From assembly GCA_018812385.1 (NCBI GenBank), contig JAHJDU010000450.1:1-17796 (forward strand): a stretch of 17,796 nucleotides of DNA. The letters run 5' to 3'. The stretch comes from Pseudomonadota bacterium (GTDB taxonomy: Bacteria; Desulfobacterota; Desulfobacteria; Desulfobacterales; Desulfobacteraceae). Below, piece after piece: positions 7,127 to 14,634 of this stretch (the stretch's first letter is position 1; each line of letters starts with the position of its first letter). The translations under genes were made by a program, and so were the position numbers. The notes below the pieces were generated by a model. The model ran no database searches and was not told the origin of the DNA. It saw nothing but the letters and a program-made list of their open reading frames with translations.

Positions 7127-8671
7127 TTATCTAAAGCTTCTTCCAATTATCTTTTCAAGATTTGCAATTGAGCTTCCTAAATCTGTTTGTTTTTTTGCGA
7201 TGGTCAGGTTTACATTTAACCAGGAGGTATAGGAATCTATTGCCTGGGAAAAAGGGATTGAACCTGCTTCATACTCTCTTGTAGAAACATCTAATGCTGA
7301 TCTGGACAAAGATAAAATTTTGTTTTTATACAAAGCAAGTTCCCGTTTATTTTTATCAACGTTAAACCAGGCTTCTCTTACCATTCTATCCGTGGCATTT
7401 TCCTGTTGTCGCAGGGTTTGCTTTAAGCTTAACAGGGTTTGTTTTGTCTGGTTCAGCCATGGGTTATCAATCCCATACCAGGGTTTTAAAGGGCTGCTAT
7501 TTTTCATGGCTGCCATGGTTTTTTCCGGAAAAGAGGATTTGTCAGCTTTCGTGCCGATCATATTGATAGCTTCATCCTCATAGCTTGAAAAACCCAGTGT
7601 AAAAGGCTCCTGTATCATGGATTCAGCCATTTCTATCATATTTTCAACCTTGCTGATTTGATGCTGGATCACTTTTAGTTCCTGCCTGTTTTGCCGGGCC
7701 AGAGAAAAAAGAGCTTCAGGCCCAGGAATATTTTTATCAGACGCACTTACAACAACGGCACCCATCCTGGTGTTTGCAGGAAGGTTTAAAAGTTCACTAA
7801 GCTTTGTTTCAATATTTTTCTTTTTGGATGAAAAGGTGATAAGATCTTCTTTGAGCATCTCAATCTTGATATTTATTTTAATGATATCCTGAAAACTTGT
7901 CTTGCCGCTTTTATATAGTATTGTTGCCACATCTTTAAGCCGGGCAAAGGCATCAATGGTTTCAGAAGTCACCTTTATGGACTGCTCGATAAAAACAATA
8001 TTCCAATAGGCTTGTCGAGTCTCAGTAATAATGTCCTTTTGAGCTATCCTCATTTTTTCCACAGAAACAGCCACCTGCTCATCAATGATTCTTCCTTTAA
8101 GTGAGGTCAAGCCTGGATAAGGGAATTTTTGTTTTATGGCCTCTTTCATTTTTAAAGGCCCGACCTTATTGTTAAGCCCTTCTGTAAAAGCCGAGTATTG
8201 CTTTAAGTTTTCATCAAGATCCAGAACCTGATTAAAAGACTCTAACTCAGCCCTTACCTTTTTTTGTGCAGCAAGAATCGCAGGATTTCTTAAGCCTGCT
8301 ATGATTTCAATCTCTTGTAGTTTTAACGTGTGACTGACAAGCTTTCTGACCGCTTCCTTATCTAAAGAGATATCAGTCAGCCTGTTAAATGTTTCTTTGT
8401 CATAGTCAGGCAGGAAAAAAATCTTGTGGTCATAGCTTATGGTATTTTCATAGCTTTGTTTTAAATTTTCAATCCGGGAAAAGGCTTCATCGGAAGGGTT
8501 GTCTGGCTTGGCTGTCGATTCAGAAGGACGTGTTTTAAATTCTAATGCATCTGTGTAATATACAGGTGGTGTGTAATTCTCCAATTCTGTATTCATCCTG
8601 GAATAATCTGCGGACAAAGGAGAAATATAACATAAACAAATGATCAAGACAGCGGCAGTTTTCTTTTTCAT
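7127..8671 (-). CDS. TolC/CusC-family outer-membrane factor, long form
   Basis: 514-residue outer-membrane efflux protein. A signal peptide (MKKKTAAVLIICLCYISPLSA) has no convincing lipobox, so it is probably not a lipoprotein, unlike E. coli CusC. A polar N-terminal region of about 80-100 residues (rich in Tyr, Pro and Asp) precedes the OEP region of long helices with two internal repeats, for example KQKFPYPGLTSLKG and later YEAGSIPFSQAIDSY-SWLNV. Its ATG overlaps the TGA of the preceding outer-membrane factor (ATGA at 8668-8671), implying translational coupling, and cusB follows after 24 nt. It is one of two such proteins in the operon, and which one docks to the CusBA pump cannot be read from sequence. 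Confidence 0.8.
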   Translation of the reverse strand: MKKKTAAVLIICLCYISPLSADYSRMNTELENYTPPVYYTDALEFKTRPSESTAKPDNPSDEAFSRIENLKQSYENTISYDHKIFFLPDYDKETFNRLTDISLDKEAVRKLVSHTLKLQEIEIIAGLRNPAILAAQKKVRAELESFNQVLDLDENLKQYSAFTEGLNNKVGPLKMKEAIKQKFPYPGLTSLKGRIIDEQVAVSVEKMRIAQKDIITETRQAYWNIVFIEQSIKVTSETIDAFARLKDVATILYKSGKTSFQDIIKINIKIEMLKEDLITFSSKKKNIETKLSELLNLPANTRMGAVVVSASDKNIPGPEALFSLARQNRQELKVIQHQISKVENMIEMAESMIQEPFTLGFSSYEDEAINMIGTKADKSSFPEKTMAAMKNSSPLKPWYGIDNPWLNQTKQTLLSLKQTLRQQENATDRMVREAWFNVDKNKRELALYKNKILSLSRSALDVSTREYEAGSIPFSQAIDSYTSWLNVNLTIAKKQTDLGSSIANLEKIIGRSFR

Positions 8672-10014
8672 GAGTTATTATCCCCCTTTTTTGTTTCGAT
8701 TTTTTTATCCAGAATAACCCCTGCCATCTGTTCAAGCAGAACCAGGTTTTTTCCATAATCTGCCAATGCCCGGGCAAGGGACAATTGAAAATTATAAGCT
8801 GTTGCCTGGATTTCGATAAAATCGGAAAAACTGCCTTGTCCCTGTCTGTACCAAGTCTCAGCCGTTTGAACAGATCGAATAGACTGGGGAATAAGTTGTT
8901 TTTCATACAAGGTAATCAATCTTTTTGAGTTTTGAAGCTTGAACCAGAGCCGGCTGATTTTCTCTTTTATCTGATTTGCAATCACAAGTTTATCTGACTG
9001 TGCTTTTTGCTTGGAAGCAGTTGCTTTCGAGATTTCACTTTTATTTTTCCCAAACCATATGGGAAGATTCAAACCAAGTTGAATCCCAATGGCATCATCG
9101 CCTGCATTCTTTGGGGGCGTGGGCACATCAGGGTTCCCAATAGCGGCATAGAAAAGACCCAATTTAAAAGAGGGAAGGGATTCATATCGGGATAATATAA
9201 TGAGGTCTTCAGACTGCCTGACCTTTTCCTCAGCAATTAAAATATCCTCTTGATGGGTCAGGCTGAGAGCGTAGATTTCATCAAGACGATAAACAACTTC
9301 CCTGAAAACAAGATTTGATGCCTTGCCTAAAAATGCATCAGGCGCTCTGTTTAATATGGTGTTAATCCTTGCTTTTTCAGTTAATTCCAGCTCTTCCAAA
9401 AGAAGAATGTCATATTGAATCTGGCCAGTCTGGGCCTGGGCTTTTGAAACATCATAAAACAAGGCCTTATCCTGTGCGTAGGCAGTTTCACTGATTTTTA
9501 TTAATTCCTGATTTAAATTAAAATTAGCCTTGGCAATTTCAACAGCCTGTTGAATATAATTTAATTCATAAAAGGAGGCAGAAATTGAGGTCACAATATT
9601 TTTTATAGTCTTATCAAGTTTAAGCTTGGAAATTTTTGTGTCTGCCTCAAGGACTTTGCCTTTTTGGGTCAGCTTGCCTGGAAAAGGAATGGCCTGGGAA
9701 AGCGTCATGTTCCAATCCTGCGGTCCAAGACGGGTCTCTATGGGTGATGGGAAATAGGTGGTGACCAGCTGGGGGTCAGGATAGCTTTTTGCAATACGAT
9801 AGTTTTCAATAAATATTTTCCAGGATTCTTTGGATGATGTGATCGAAGGGTTAGATAGATAGGCATATTTGAGCAGGTCTGATAAGACAAGTTCTTTTGA
9901 AAGCCTGTTTTCCATATCTTCTAAGATTTTTGCATCATCGGCAAAAGCGGGACCCATGGAAAAAGATGAAAAAAGGGTCCAGAACAGAGCGGCTAAAAAA
10001 ATAATTTGTTTCAT
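8668..10014 (-). CDS. TolC/CusC-family outer-membrane factor, first gene of the efflux operon
   Basis: 448-residue outer-membrane efflux protein close to the usual family length. A signal peptide ends at AFA (about residue 25), followed by DDAK, and there is no lipobox. Recognisable OEP stretches are LSDLLKYAYLSNPSI, WNMTLSQAIPFPGKLTQKG and the repeat partner GIQLGLNLPIWFGKNKSEI. It ends with helix ALADYGKNLVLLEQMAGV. It should form the trimeric tunnel through the outer membrane for the CusBA complex. AAAAGG sits 8 nt before the ATG. As the promoter-proximal gene it is preceded by a sigma-54 promoter at about 10077-10092, giving a leader of about 52 nt. Its end overlaps the next outer-membrane factor gene by 4 nt. 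Confidence 0.85.
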   Translation of the reverse strand: MKQIIFLAALFWTLFSSFSMGPAFADDAKILEDMENRLSKELVLSDLLKYAYLSNPSITSSKESWKIFIENYRIAKSYPDPQLVTTYFPSPIETRLGPQDWNMTLSQAIPFPGKLTQKGKVLEADTKISKLKLDKTIKNIVTSISASFYELNYIQQAVEIAKANFNLNQELIKISETAYAQDKALFYDVSKAQAQTGQIQYDILLLEELELTEKARINTILNRAPDAFLGKASNLVFREVVYRLDEIYALSLTHQEDILIAEEKVRQSEDLIILSRYESLPSFKLGLFYAAIGNPDVPTPPKNAGDDAIGIQLGLNLPIWFGKNKSEISKATASKQKAQSDKLVIANQIKEKISRLWFKLQNSKRLITLYEKQLIPQSIRSVQTAETWYRQGQGSFSDFIEIQATAYNFQLSLARALADYGKNLVLLEQMAGVILDKKIETKKGDNNS

Positions 10015-10075
10015 TGTATTACCTTTTACGGTTCATAAAAATTATAAGAAACCCTTTAAAACTGAAAATTATAAT

Positions 10076-10093
10076 TTGCATAAGATGTGCCAG
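10076..10093 (-). promoter_or_regulatory. Sigma-54 (-24/-12) promoter of the efflux operon
   Basis: Read on the minus strand, the sequence is CTGGCACATCTTATGCAA. It matches the RpoN consensus TGGCAC-N5-TTGC, with GG (10090-10091) and GC (10078-10079) separated by exactly 10 nt. The predicted start is near 10066, about 52 nt before the ATG at 10014. Confidence 0.8.
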
Positions 10094-10167
10094 GGAGTCA
10101 AAATTAATATAACATCTTAGAATGATAATGCATAATTAAAAAATTAAAATTGTAAGCAATTCTTTTG

Positions 10168-10185
10168 TTGTAGAATATTCTACAG
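10168..10185. promoter_or_regulatory. Palindromic upstream activator site of the efflux operon
   Basis: TGTAGAATATTCTACA at 10169-10184 is a perfect 16-bp palindrome, centred 98 bp upstream of the -12 GC of the sigma-54 promoter. This is a normal place for an enhancer-binding protein site. A nearly identical copy stands before the cyclase gene. It is unlike the E. coli CusR box or the CueR operator. Confidence 0.7.
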
Positions 10186-10245
10186 TGGTGCTCAAATATT
10201 ATACAATCTGAGTTTAAATTTAAGCGCTATTTATTCATAAAAAAA

Positions 10246-11970
10246 CTATTCAGATTTTGGCTCTATTACATGCAGAGTCATGGGATGATCTATGCCTTTC
10301 ATAGTTGTACTGAATGATTTTTTAATGCGCGGTTCATTTTTTAAATAGTTATAAACTGCATCAGAGACAATGATTTCCTTTTCCTCGGCTTTTGCCTGAA
10401 TACGGCTGGTGATATTTACAGCAGAGCCTACTATCCCATATTTGGCACGGCTTTCAGAGCCTATGTTGCCAACAATGACCTGGCCTGTATTGATTCCAAT
10501 ACCCATATTCAATTCAGGTAAATTCTTATTTTTCATTTTTCTGTTGAATCTATTCATCTCATTTTGCATATCAGTGGCGCACTGGATGCAATGCTGGGCC
10601 GTATCTTCCATGGAACTTGAAAACGGTTCAAAAAAGACAAGGATTGCATCTCCGAAAAAATCAACAATAATGCCGTTATATCTTTGAATTATGGCTATCA
10701 TATGGGAGAAATACTGGTTTAGAACATTTATTATGACTTCAGGACTCAAGGTCTCTGACAAAGCTGTAAACCCCCTGATATCAGACATCAAAATGGCAAC
10801 TTCTCTTCTTTCTCCTCCCAATTTGCCTGCATCCGGATGCTGGAGCAGAAATTTTGCAAATTCAGGATCAACATACCGTCCAAAAGAATCTCTTATAAAA
10901 TCACGTTCCTTAAGCCCTTTGGTCATGGAGTTATAGCTTTGGACCAGCTGGCCTATTTCATCTTGGGTTTCAATCTTTAAGGGGTCTCCATAATCCCCTT
11001 TTGCAACTTTTTTAGCTTTTTCAGACAGCGTTTTTATTTTTTCGACAATATTTCCCACCTGTAGCCGTATCAGAACAAGGATGATGATGATTAAAAAAAT
11101 GCCGCCCAGCCCAAACGCATTTCTATAGTCAATAATGGGTTTGAATATTTTTTCTCCCTTGGCAAACAAAATAATGGTCCAGGGTAAATGTTCCAATTTC
11201 TGAAAGCCTGCTACCATGTCCGGAGGGTGTCCACCTGATTGAATCGTTCCAGATGGCTTTTCCCCCATTTCCTTTAAAACAGCATTCTCGATTAAATTAT
11301 CGGTTCCACCCAGGAATTGCCGGCCCTTCATTAGCATATTGGTATGTACCAGGTATTTACCATTTTGATCCACTATACATGCCATATCACTCTGCCACCA
11401 TCCCAGCTTGAAAATATCTTTCAGCAGATATTTAAAACTCATGACGATTTCAAGGTTCCCAGCAATTTGATCGGAAGAGTCCAACAGCGATAAAACAAGC
11501 GTAACTGTCTCCTGGGCCGCATCAGTATCATATTCAGGCTCAGTGATTGTTAAGATTTGACTGCGATGGATCTGCATCTGCCCTTGATCTCCCATATGCA
11601 TGGAATGATGGGGTCGCAACTCATTTATTTCATTATCCTGAGAATATGTAATTCCTACCCTTACAATACCCTCTAAAGCTGCCAGATTTTTCATGAGTTC
11701 GTTTTTGGATTTTGCCATATCCTGAAAATAAGGAATCATATATAAGGTGTTCAGTAATTCTATTGGTTTTAAAACCTGCATTTCAAGATAATGGGCTGCA
11801 CGCTGGAGTTTTAAAACAGAAGACTCATTCCATTGAGTAATCATAATATTACGGGTGTAAATAAAACTTACAATACTCCCGGCAAAAAATGTTAAAAATA
11901 CAGGAACGAGCAATAGGAGAATAAGACGTCCCTGCAATGTTTTAAACCTGAAAAATTTTAAATTTTTCAT
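10246..11970 (-). CDS. Membrane class III nucleotide cyclase with periplasmic sensor region
   Basis: 574 residues. TM1 is at about 16-39, a periplasmic sensor region (Cache-like) at 40-283, TM2 at about 284-304, HAMP at about 305-355, a linker FGRYVDPEFAKFLL, and a class III cyclase domain at 385-570. Both metal-binding aspartates are present (Asp397 in MSDIRGFT and Asp441 in FFGDAI), as are Asn519 and Arg523 in VNITSR, so the enzyme should be active. The base-selecting positions are unusual. The position of the adenine-binding Lys (as in DKF-GD) is Asp437, and the partner Asp/Thr position is Gly512. cAMP or cGMP production cannot be assigned. The periplasmic loop contains HHSMHMGDQGQMQIH (121-135), a likely soft-metal site. 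The gene lies upstream of the efflux operon on the same strand with its own sigma-54 promoter. Confidence 0.88.
   Translation of the reverse strand: MKNLKFFRFKTLQGRLILLLLVPVFLTFFAGSIVSFIYTRNIMITQWNESSVLKLQRAAHYLEMQVLKPIELLNTLYMIPYFQDMAKSKNELMKNLAALEGIVRVGITYSQDNEINELRPHHSMHMGDQGQMQIHRSQILTITEPEYDTDAAQETVTLVLSLLDSSDQIAGNLEIVMSFKYLLKDIFKLGWWQSDMACIVDQNGKYLVHTNMLMKGRQFLGGTDNLIENAVLKEMGEKPSGTIQSGGHPPDMVAGFQKLEHLPWTIILFAKGEKIFKPIIDYRNAFGLGGIFLIIIILVLIRLQVGNIVEKIKTLSEKAKKVAKGDYGDPLKIETQDEIGQLVQSYNSMTKGLKERDFIRDSFGRYVDPEFAKFLLQHPDAGKLGGERREVAILMSDIRGFTALSETLSPEVIINVLNQYFSHMIAIIQRYNGIIVDFFGDAILVFFEPFSSSMEDTAQHCIQCATDMQNEMNRFNRKMKNKNLPELNMGIGINTGQVIVGNIGSESRAKYGIVGSAVNITSRIQAKAEEKEIIVSDAVYNYLKNEPRIKKSFSTTMKGIDHPMTLHVIEPKSE
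11563..11613 (-). other. His/Met-rich periplasmic loop of the cyclase sensor
   Basis: Codons 120-136 encode a stretch with four histidines (121, 122, 125, 135) and four methionines (124, 126, 132 and, with the linker, the surrounding region). It lies between two parts of the extracytoplasmic sensor fold. Clusters of this kind (HxMHM) bind Cu(I), Cu(II) or Ag(I) in periplasmic copper proteins. Metal binding here is inferred from composition and from the efflux context. Confidence 0.5.
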
Positions 11971-12036
11971 AATAATAGTGGCCTTTTTTAAATATGTATT
12001 TACCTATCCTAATATCTTTATCAGAATAAGGAAAGC

Positions 12037-12053
12037 AGCAAATATCGTACCAG
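12037..12053 (-). promoter_or_regulatory. Sigma-54 (-24/-12) promoter of the cyclase gene
   Basis: On the minus strand the site reads CTGGTACGATATTTGCT. It agrees with YTGGCACG-N4-TTGCW at all key positions except one C-to-T, and has 10 nt between GG (12050-12051) and GC (12038-12039). The predicted start is near 12026, about 55 nt before the ATG at 11970, almost the same leader length as in the efflux operon. Confidence 0.8.
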
Positions 12054-12114
12054 CGGTTATTATTGCTGGGAACGATTGGTTTTATGGATATTTTATATTT
12101 GCTATTATAGATCC

Positions 12115-12132
12115 TTGAAGAATATTCTACAA
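12115..12132. promoter_or_regulatory. Palindromic upstream activator site of the cyclase gene
   Basis: TTGAAGAATATTCTACAA differs from the site before the efflux operon (TTGTAGAATATTCTACAG) at only two of 18 positions. It is centred about 85 bp upstream of the -12 GC of the cyclase sigma-54 promoter. The same type of site at a matching distance before both units indicates one shared activator. Confidence 0.7.
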
Positions 12133-12170
12133 TCATATGTATATCATTTCATTTTTAAGTTTATGAAGAT

Positions 12171-12198
12171 TTGATTTGATGATATTCTTTTGTATAAT
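12171..12198 (+). promoter_or_regulatory. Possible sigma-70 promoter for the short-chain dehydrogenase
   Basis: TTGATT (12171-12176) and TATAAT (12193-12198) are separated by 16 nt, giving a start near 12205 and a leader of about 93 nt. The -10 is perfect and the -35 partial. In the remaining divergent intergenic space (11971-12297) I see the two cyclase control sites and no other gene or RNA. Confidence 0.45.
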
Positions 12199-12297
12199 TA
12201 GGTCAGATCAGAATGGAAAAAAACTTTAATAGGTTGTGCCCAACGCAGTAATCGGGAAAATTGTAGGTTTTCGTTCGGGAACAAGTTTGGAGGTGGG

Positions 12298-13197
12298 ATG
12301 GAATCAATTACGTTTGAAAACAGGGTTGCCATTGTAACTGGTGCAGGAGAAGGGATTGGAAGAGAATATGCCCTGGATCTTGCCAAAAGGGGAGCACAGG
12401 TTGTGGTCAATGATATCGGCCACACGCAGGATCAGGGCCGGACAGCAGACAGGGTGGTTGATGAAATAAAAAAGGCCGGTGGAAAGGCTGTTGCCAGTTT
12501 TGATTCCGTGGCCACTATGAAAGGAGGCCAGGATATAGTTGACACGGCTATGGATCATTTTGGCAGGGTGGATATCCTGATTAACAATGCCGGGATATTG
12601 CGGGACCGGACATTTATGAAGATGACTGAAAAAGACTGGGATGAGGTTATGGCCGTTCATTTGAAAGGTGCCTTTTGTGTCACCCAGCCGGCCGTAAAAA
12701 TTATGAAAGAGAACAGATATGGTCGAATTGTATTTACGGCTTCATCCTCGGGAATGTATGGCAATTTTGGTCAGTCAAATTATGGTGCGGCCAAAATGGG
12801 GGTTATAGGCATCATGAACACTTTAAAGCTTGAAACAGCCAAGTATAATATTAAAATCAATACAGTGGCTCCTAATGCCGCAACCGGCATGACCCAGGGT
12901 GTTTTCTCCGATGAAGTGGCCAAAAGAATCAAGCCTGAATTTAATACGCCCATTGTGACCTTTTTGTGTTCTGAAGAAAATCAGGAATCCGGGATGATTT
13001 TTACCATGAGTGCCGGATGGTTTGCCAGGTCAGCAATGGTTTCCGGCAAAGGTGCCTGCATCGGTGATACAAAAAGACTGATAAGGGCAGAAGAGGTCAG
13101 GGATCAGTTTGATCAGATTAAAAGTCTTGAGAATGCTCTTGCCTATGAGCATTGCGGCCAGATTTACAGCCTGGGAAGACCTCTGACCGGCAGATAA
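12298..13197 (+). CDS. Short-chain dehydrogenase, probable (3R)-hydroxyacyl-CoA dehydrogenase type
   Basis: 299-residue cytoplasmic NAD(P)-dependent SDR. The Rossmann motif TGAGEGIG (14-21), Asp39 at the end of beta-2 (VVVND, favouring NAD), NNAG (96-99), the serine block TASSSGMYG and Tyr162/Lys166 in NYGAAK complete the catalytic set. The overall pattern (GREYALDLAKRGAQVVVNDIG, LINNAGILRDRTFMKMTEKD) matches the dehydrogenase unit of peroxisomal multifunctional enzyme type 2 and bacterial relatives acting on 3-hydroxyacyl-CoA. A C-terminal extension of about 50 residues follows the SDR core. GGAGGTGGG lies right before the ATG. The next gene converges with it after 15 bp and encodes a hotdog thioesterase, which also suits acyl-CoA metabolism. 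The exact substrate is unknown. Confidence 0.82.
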   Translation: MESITFENRVAIVTGAGEGIGREYALDLAKRGAQVVVNDIGHTQDQGRTADRVVDEIKKAGGKAVASFDSVATMKGGQDIVDTAMDHFGRVDILINNAGILRDRTFMKMTEKDWDEVMAVHLKGAFCVTQPAVKIMKENRYGRIVFTASSSGMYGNFGQSNYGAAKMGVIGIMNTLKLETAKYNIKINTVAPNAATGMTQGVFSDEVAKRIKPEFNTPIVTFLCSEENQESGMIFTMSAGWFARSAMVSGKGACIGDTKRLIRAEEVRDQFDQIKSLENALAYEHCGQIYSLGRPLTGR

Positions 13198-13212
13198 GTG
13201 CGAAAGAGTTAT

Positions 13213-13677
13213 TTATTTTGATATCATGGTTTCAGGTAACCTGACCGCCACAACTTCCCCTGTGGCACAGATTTTACCATTTGCCAATAATTTTGCTTCG
13301 ACCAGAACTTTTCTTTCTTTTACTTCAATAACCTTGCCCCGGACCTCAAGTTCCACGCCCAGAGGGGTCGGCGCAAGAAAATTCACTTTTAAAGAGCCTG
13401 TGACATAGCGCAGGGCCGGCTCTGTATCCATATCTCGGCCTTCTTCCAGGTACTTTGCAGCAGCAGCAGTTCCCACGCAATGGCAGTCAATAAGAGAGGC
13501 TATTAATCCGCCATAAACAAATCCCGGGATGGAAATATGGCTTGCATCGGGAAGGAATTTAACAACACTTTCCTCTCCCTCCCAATAACTTTTAATCTGT
13601 AACCCGTGTTCGTTAAGTCTTCCGCATCCGTAGCAATGGCTGAAATCTTCTGCATAGTAATCTTGAAATGCTTTCAT
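13213..13677 (-). CDS. PaaI-like hotdog-fold thioesterase
   Basis: 154 residues, the usual size of a single hotdog domain (4HBT family). The N-terminus has HCYGCGRLNEHGLQIK (14-29), the Cys-x-x-Cys-Gly...Asn...Gly pattern found in one PaaI-like branch. The core helix reads PGFVYGGLIASLIDCHCVG, with Asp64 at the position commonly used in catalysis. The later strand VTGSLKVNFLAPTPLG follows the standard pattern. It probably hydrolyses an acyl-CoA thioester in the cytoplasm. GGAG stands 8 nt before the ATG. The gene follows the yehS-like gene by 25 nt and is the likely last gene of the thrS transcript, running convergently towards the dehydrogenase. Substrate not predicted. Confidence 0.8.
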   Translation of the reverse strand: MKAFQDYYAEDFSHCYGCGRLNEHGLQIKSYWEGEESVVKFLPDASHISIPGFVYGGLIASLIDCHCVGTAAAAKYLEEGRDMDTEPALRYVTGSLKVNFLAPTPLGVELEVRGKVIEVKERKVLVEAKLLANGKICATGEVVAVRLPETMISK

Positions 13678-13702
13678 TCGTGAGTCTCCGTTGGAAAAAG
13701 GT

Positions 13703-14188
13703 TCATTTGAAATCTGGATGAAATCGGGTGTCAGCGCGATATTTAAGCTGCATACCCTTTAGAAAATTACGTAAAATCTGATCTTGACAATCCCGGTATT
13801 GTCTATGGCCCGACTTGCGGAAAAATGCACTTAATTCGTGTTTGCTTATGCTCATACCAGCCAGGGCCATAATCTCCAATACATCTTCGGCTTTCAGGTT
13901 TAATGCGATTTTTAATTTTATAAAAATCATATTGTTAGTTAAATGCTTTTCCGGTTCGGGTTGTGTTCCTTCTTTTCTGCCTCGTTTATCATTAATCAAA
14001 CCATTCAGGAAAATTGCCAGCTGAGTGTCACTGCATTTTTGAAAAGCTATGTCATCATCTTTTTTTAACCAGTCGCTGATTTGCCCCCGCGTTACCTTGT
14101 GATCAGCTAAACCAAATATAGCAATCATCTTGGAATCGTTAAGGTCGAAGATATAGCGGATGCGGCGTAAAATATCGTTATTTGTCAT
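13703..14188 (-). CDS. yehS: DUF1456 protein, YehS-like
   Basis: 161 residues made of two related units of about 65-70 residues. The first begins TNNDILRRIRYIFDLND and includes ISDWLKKDDDIAFQKCSD-QLAIFLNGLINDKRGR. The second begins TNNMIFIKLKIALNLKAEDVLEI and ends YRDCQDQILRNFLKGM. This layout and wording match E. coli YehS and the DUF1456 family across its length. The function of the family is not established. AAGGAATAAGC precedes the ATG. It lies 32 nt after the VanZ-like gene and 25 nt before the thioesterase gene on the same strand, so it is probably co-transcribed with thrS. Confidence 0.88.
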   Translation of the reverse strand: MTNNDILRRIRYIFDLNDSKMIAIFGLADHKVTRGQISDWLKKDDDIAFQKCSDTQLAIFLNGLINDKRGRKEGTQPEPEKHLTNNMIFIKLKIALNLKAEDVLEIMALAGMSISKHELSAFFRKSGHRQYRDCQDQILRNFLKGMQLKYRADTRFHPDFK

Positions 14189-14220
14189 GCTTATTCCTTA
14201 TTAAAACTATAATAGTTGTG

Positions 14221-14634
14221 TCACAATGACTTGCTGTTCGGGCTTCTATTTTTACGGATAAAAATCTCAAAGTAAAAAAAACAGCCAAAGATGCTTCCTG
14301 CACAATCTGCAAGGACATCTCCGACAGAGGCAGACCTTGATGGAACAAAGGCCTGGTGGATTTCATCTGATAATCCAAAAAGACAGGCAAAGACAATCGT
14401 GATAATTTTTATTTTTGTAAGAGGCCATAAGGGTTTTTCAGCTGTCAGGTCTCTGGCAAAAAGGGATGCCAGAAGGGCCCAGGCACCAAAGTGAAGCACT
14501 TTATCGTCATAGGGAAACAAAGGCGCTGAAATTATACTGGGATAAGAAGACTGCCAGAAAATAAAAAGGCATAGAACAATAACCGGCAGTCTGTATAAAT
14601 AGATAAGGTTCAGCCTTTTAGAGGATTGTCTCAT
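14221..14634 (-). CDS. VanZ-like small membrane protein
   Basis: 137 residues with four predicted membrane segments (about 12-29, 45-60, 75-89, 109-126). The family signature is KVLHFGAWALLASL and, after the third segment, DEIHQAFVPSRSASVGDVLA with an Asp-Glu-x-x-Gln and Gly-Asp pattern. VanZ itself gives low-level teicoplanin resistance, but most relatives, including this one, have no known role. I start it at ATG 14634, which overlaps the end of thrS by 17 nt. The frame is open further upstream to 14760, but that part lies inside thrS and adds a polar 42-residue stretch that does not look like real protein. The overlap suggests translational coupling to thrS. Confidence 0.72.
   Translation of the reverse strand: MRQSSKRLNLIYLYRLPVIVLCLFIFWQSSYPSIISAPLFPYDDKVLHFGAWALLASLFARDLTAEKPLWPLTKIKIITIVFACLFGLSDEIHQAFVPSRSASVGDVLADCAGSIFGCFFYFEIFIRKNRSPNSKSL

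Noticed and set aside
10200..10255. Inverted AATCTGA/TCAGATT around the end of the cyclase gene as a terminator
   Set aside because: The stem is short (7 bp), the loop is over 30 nt, and it includes the stop codon; not a credible terminator.
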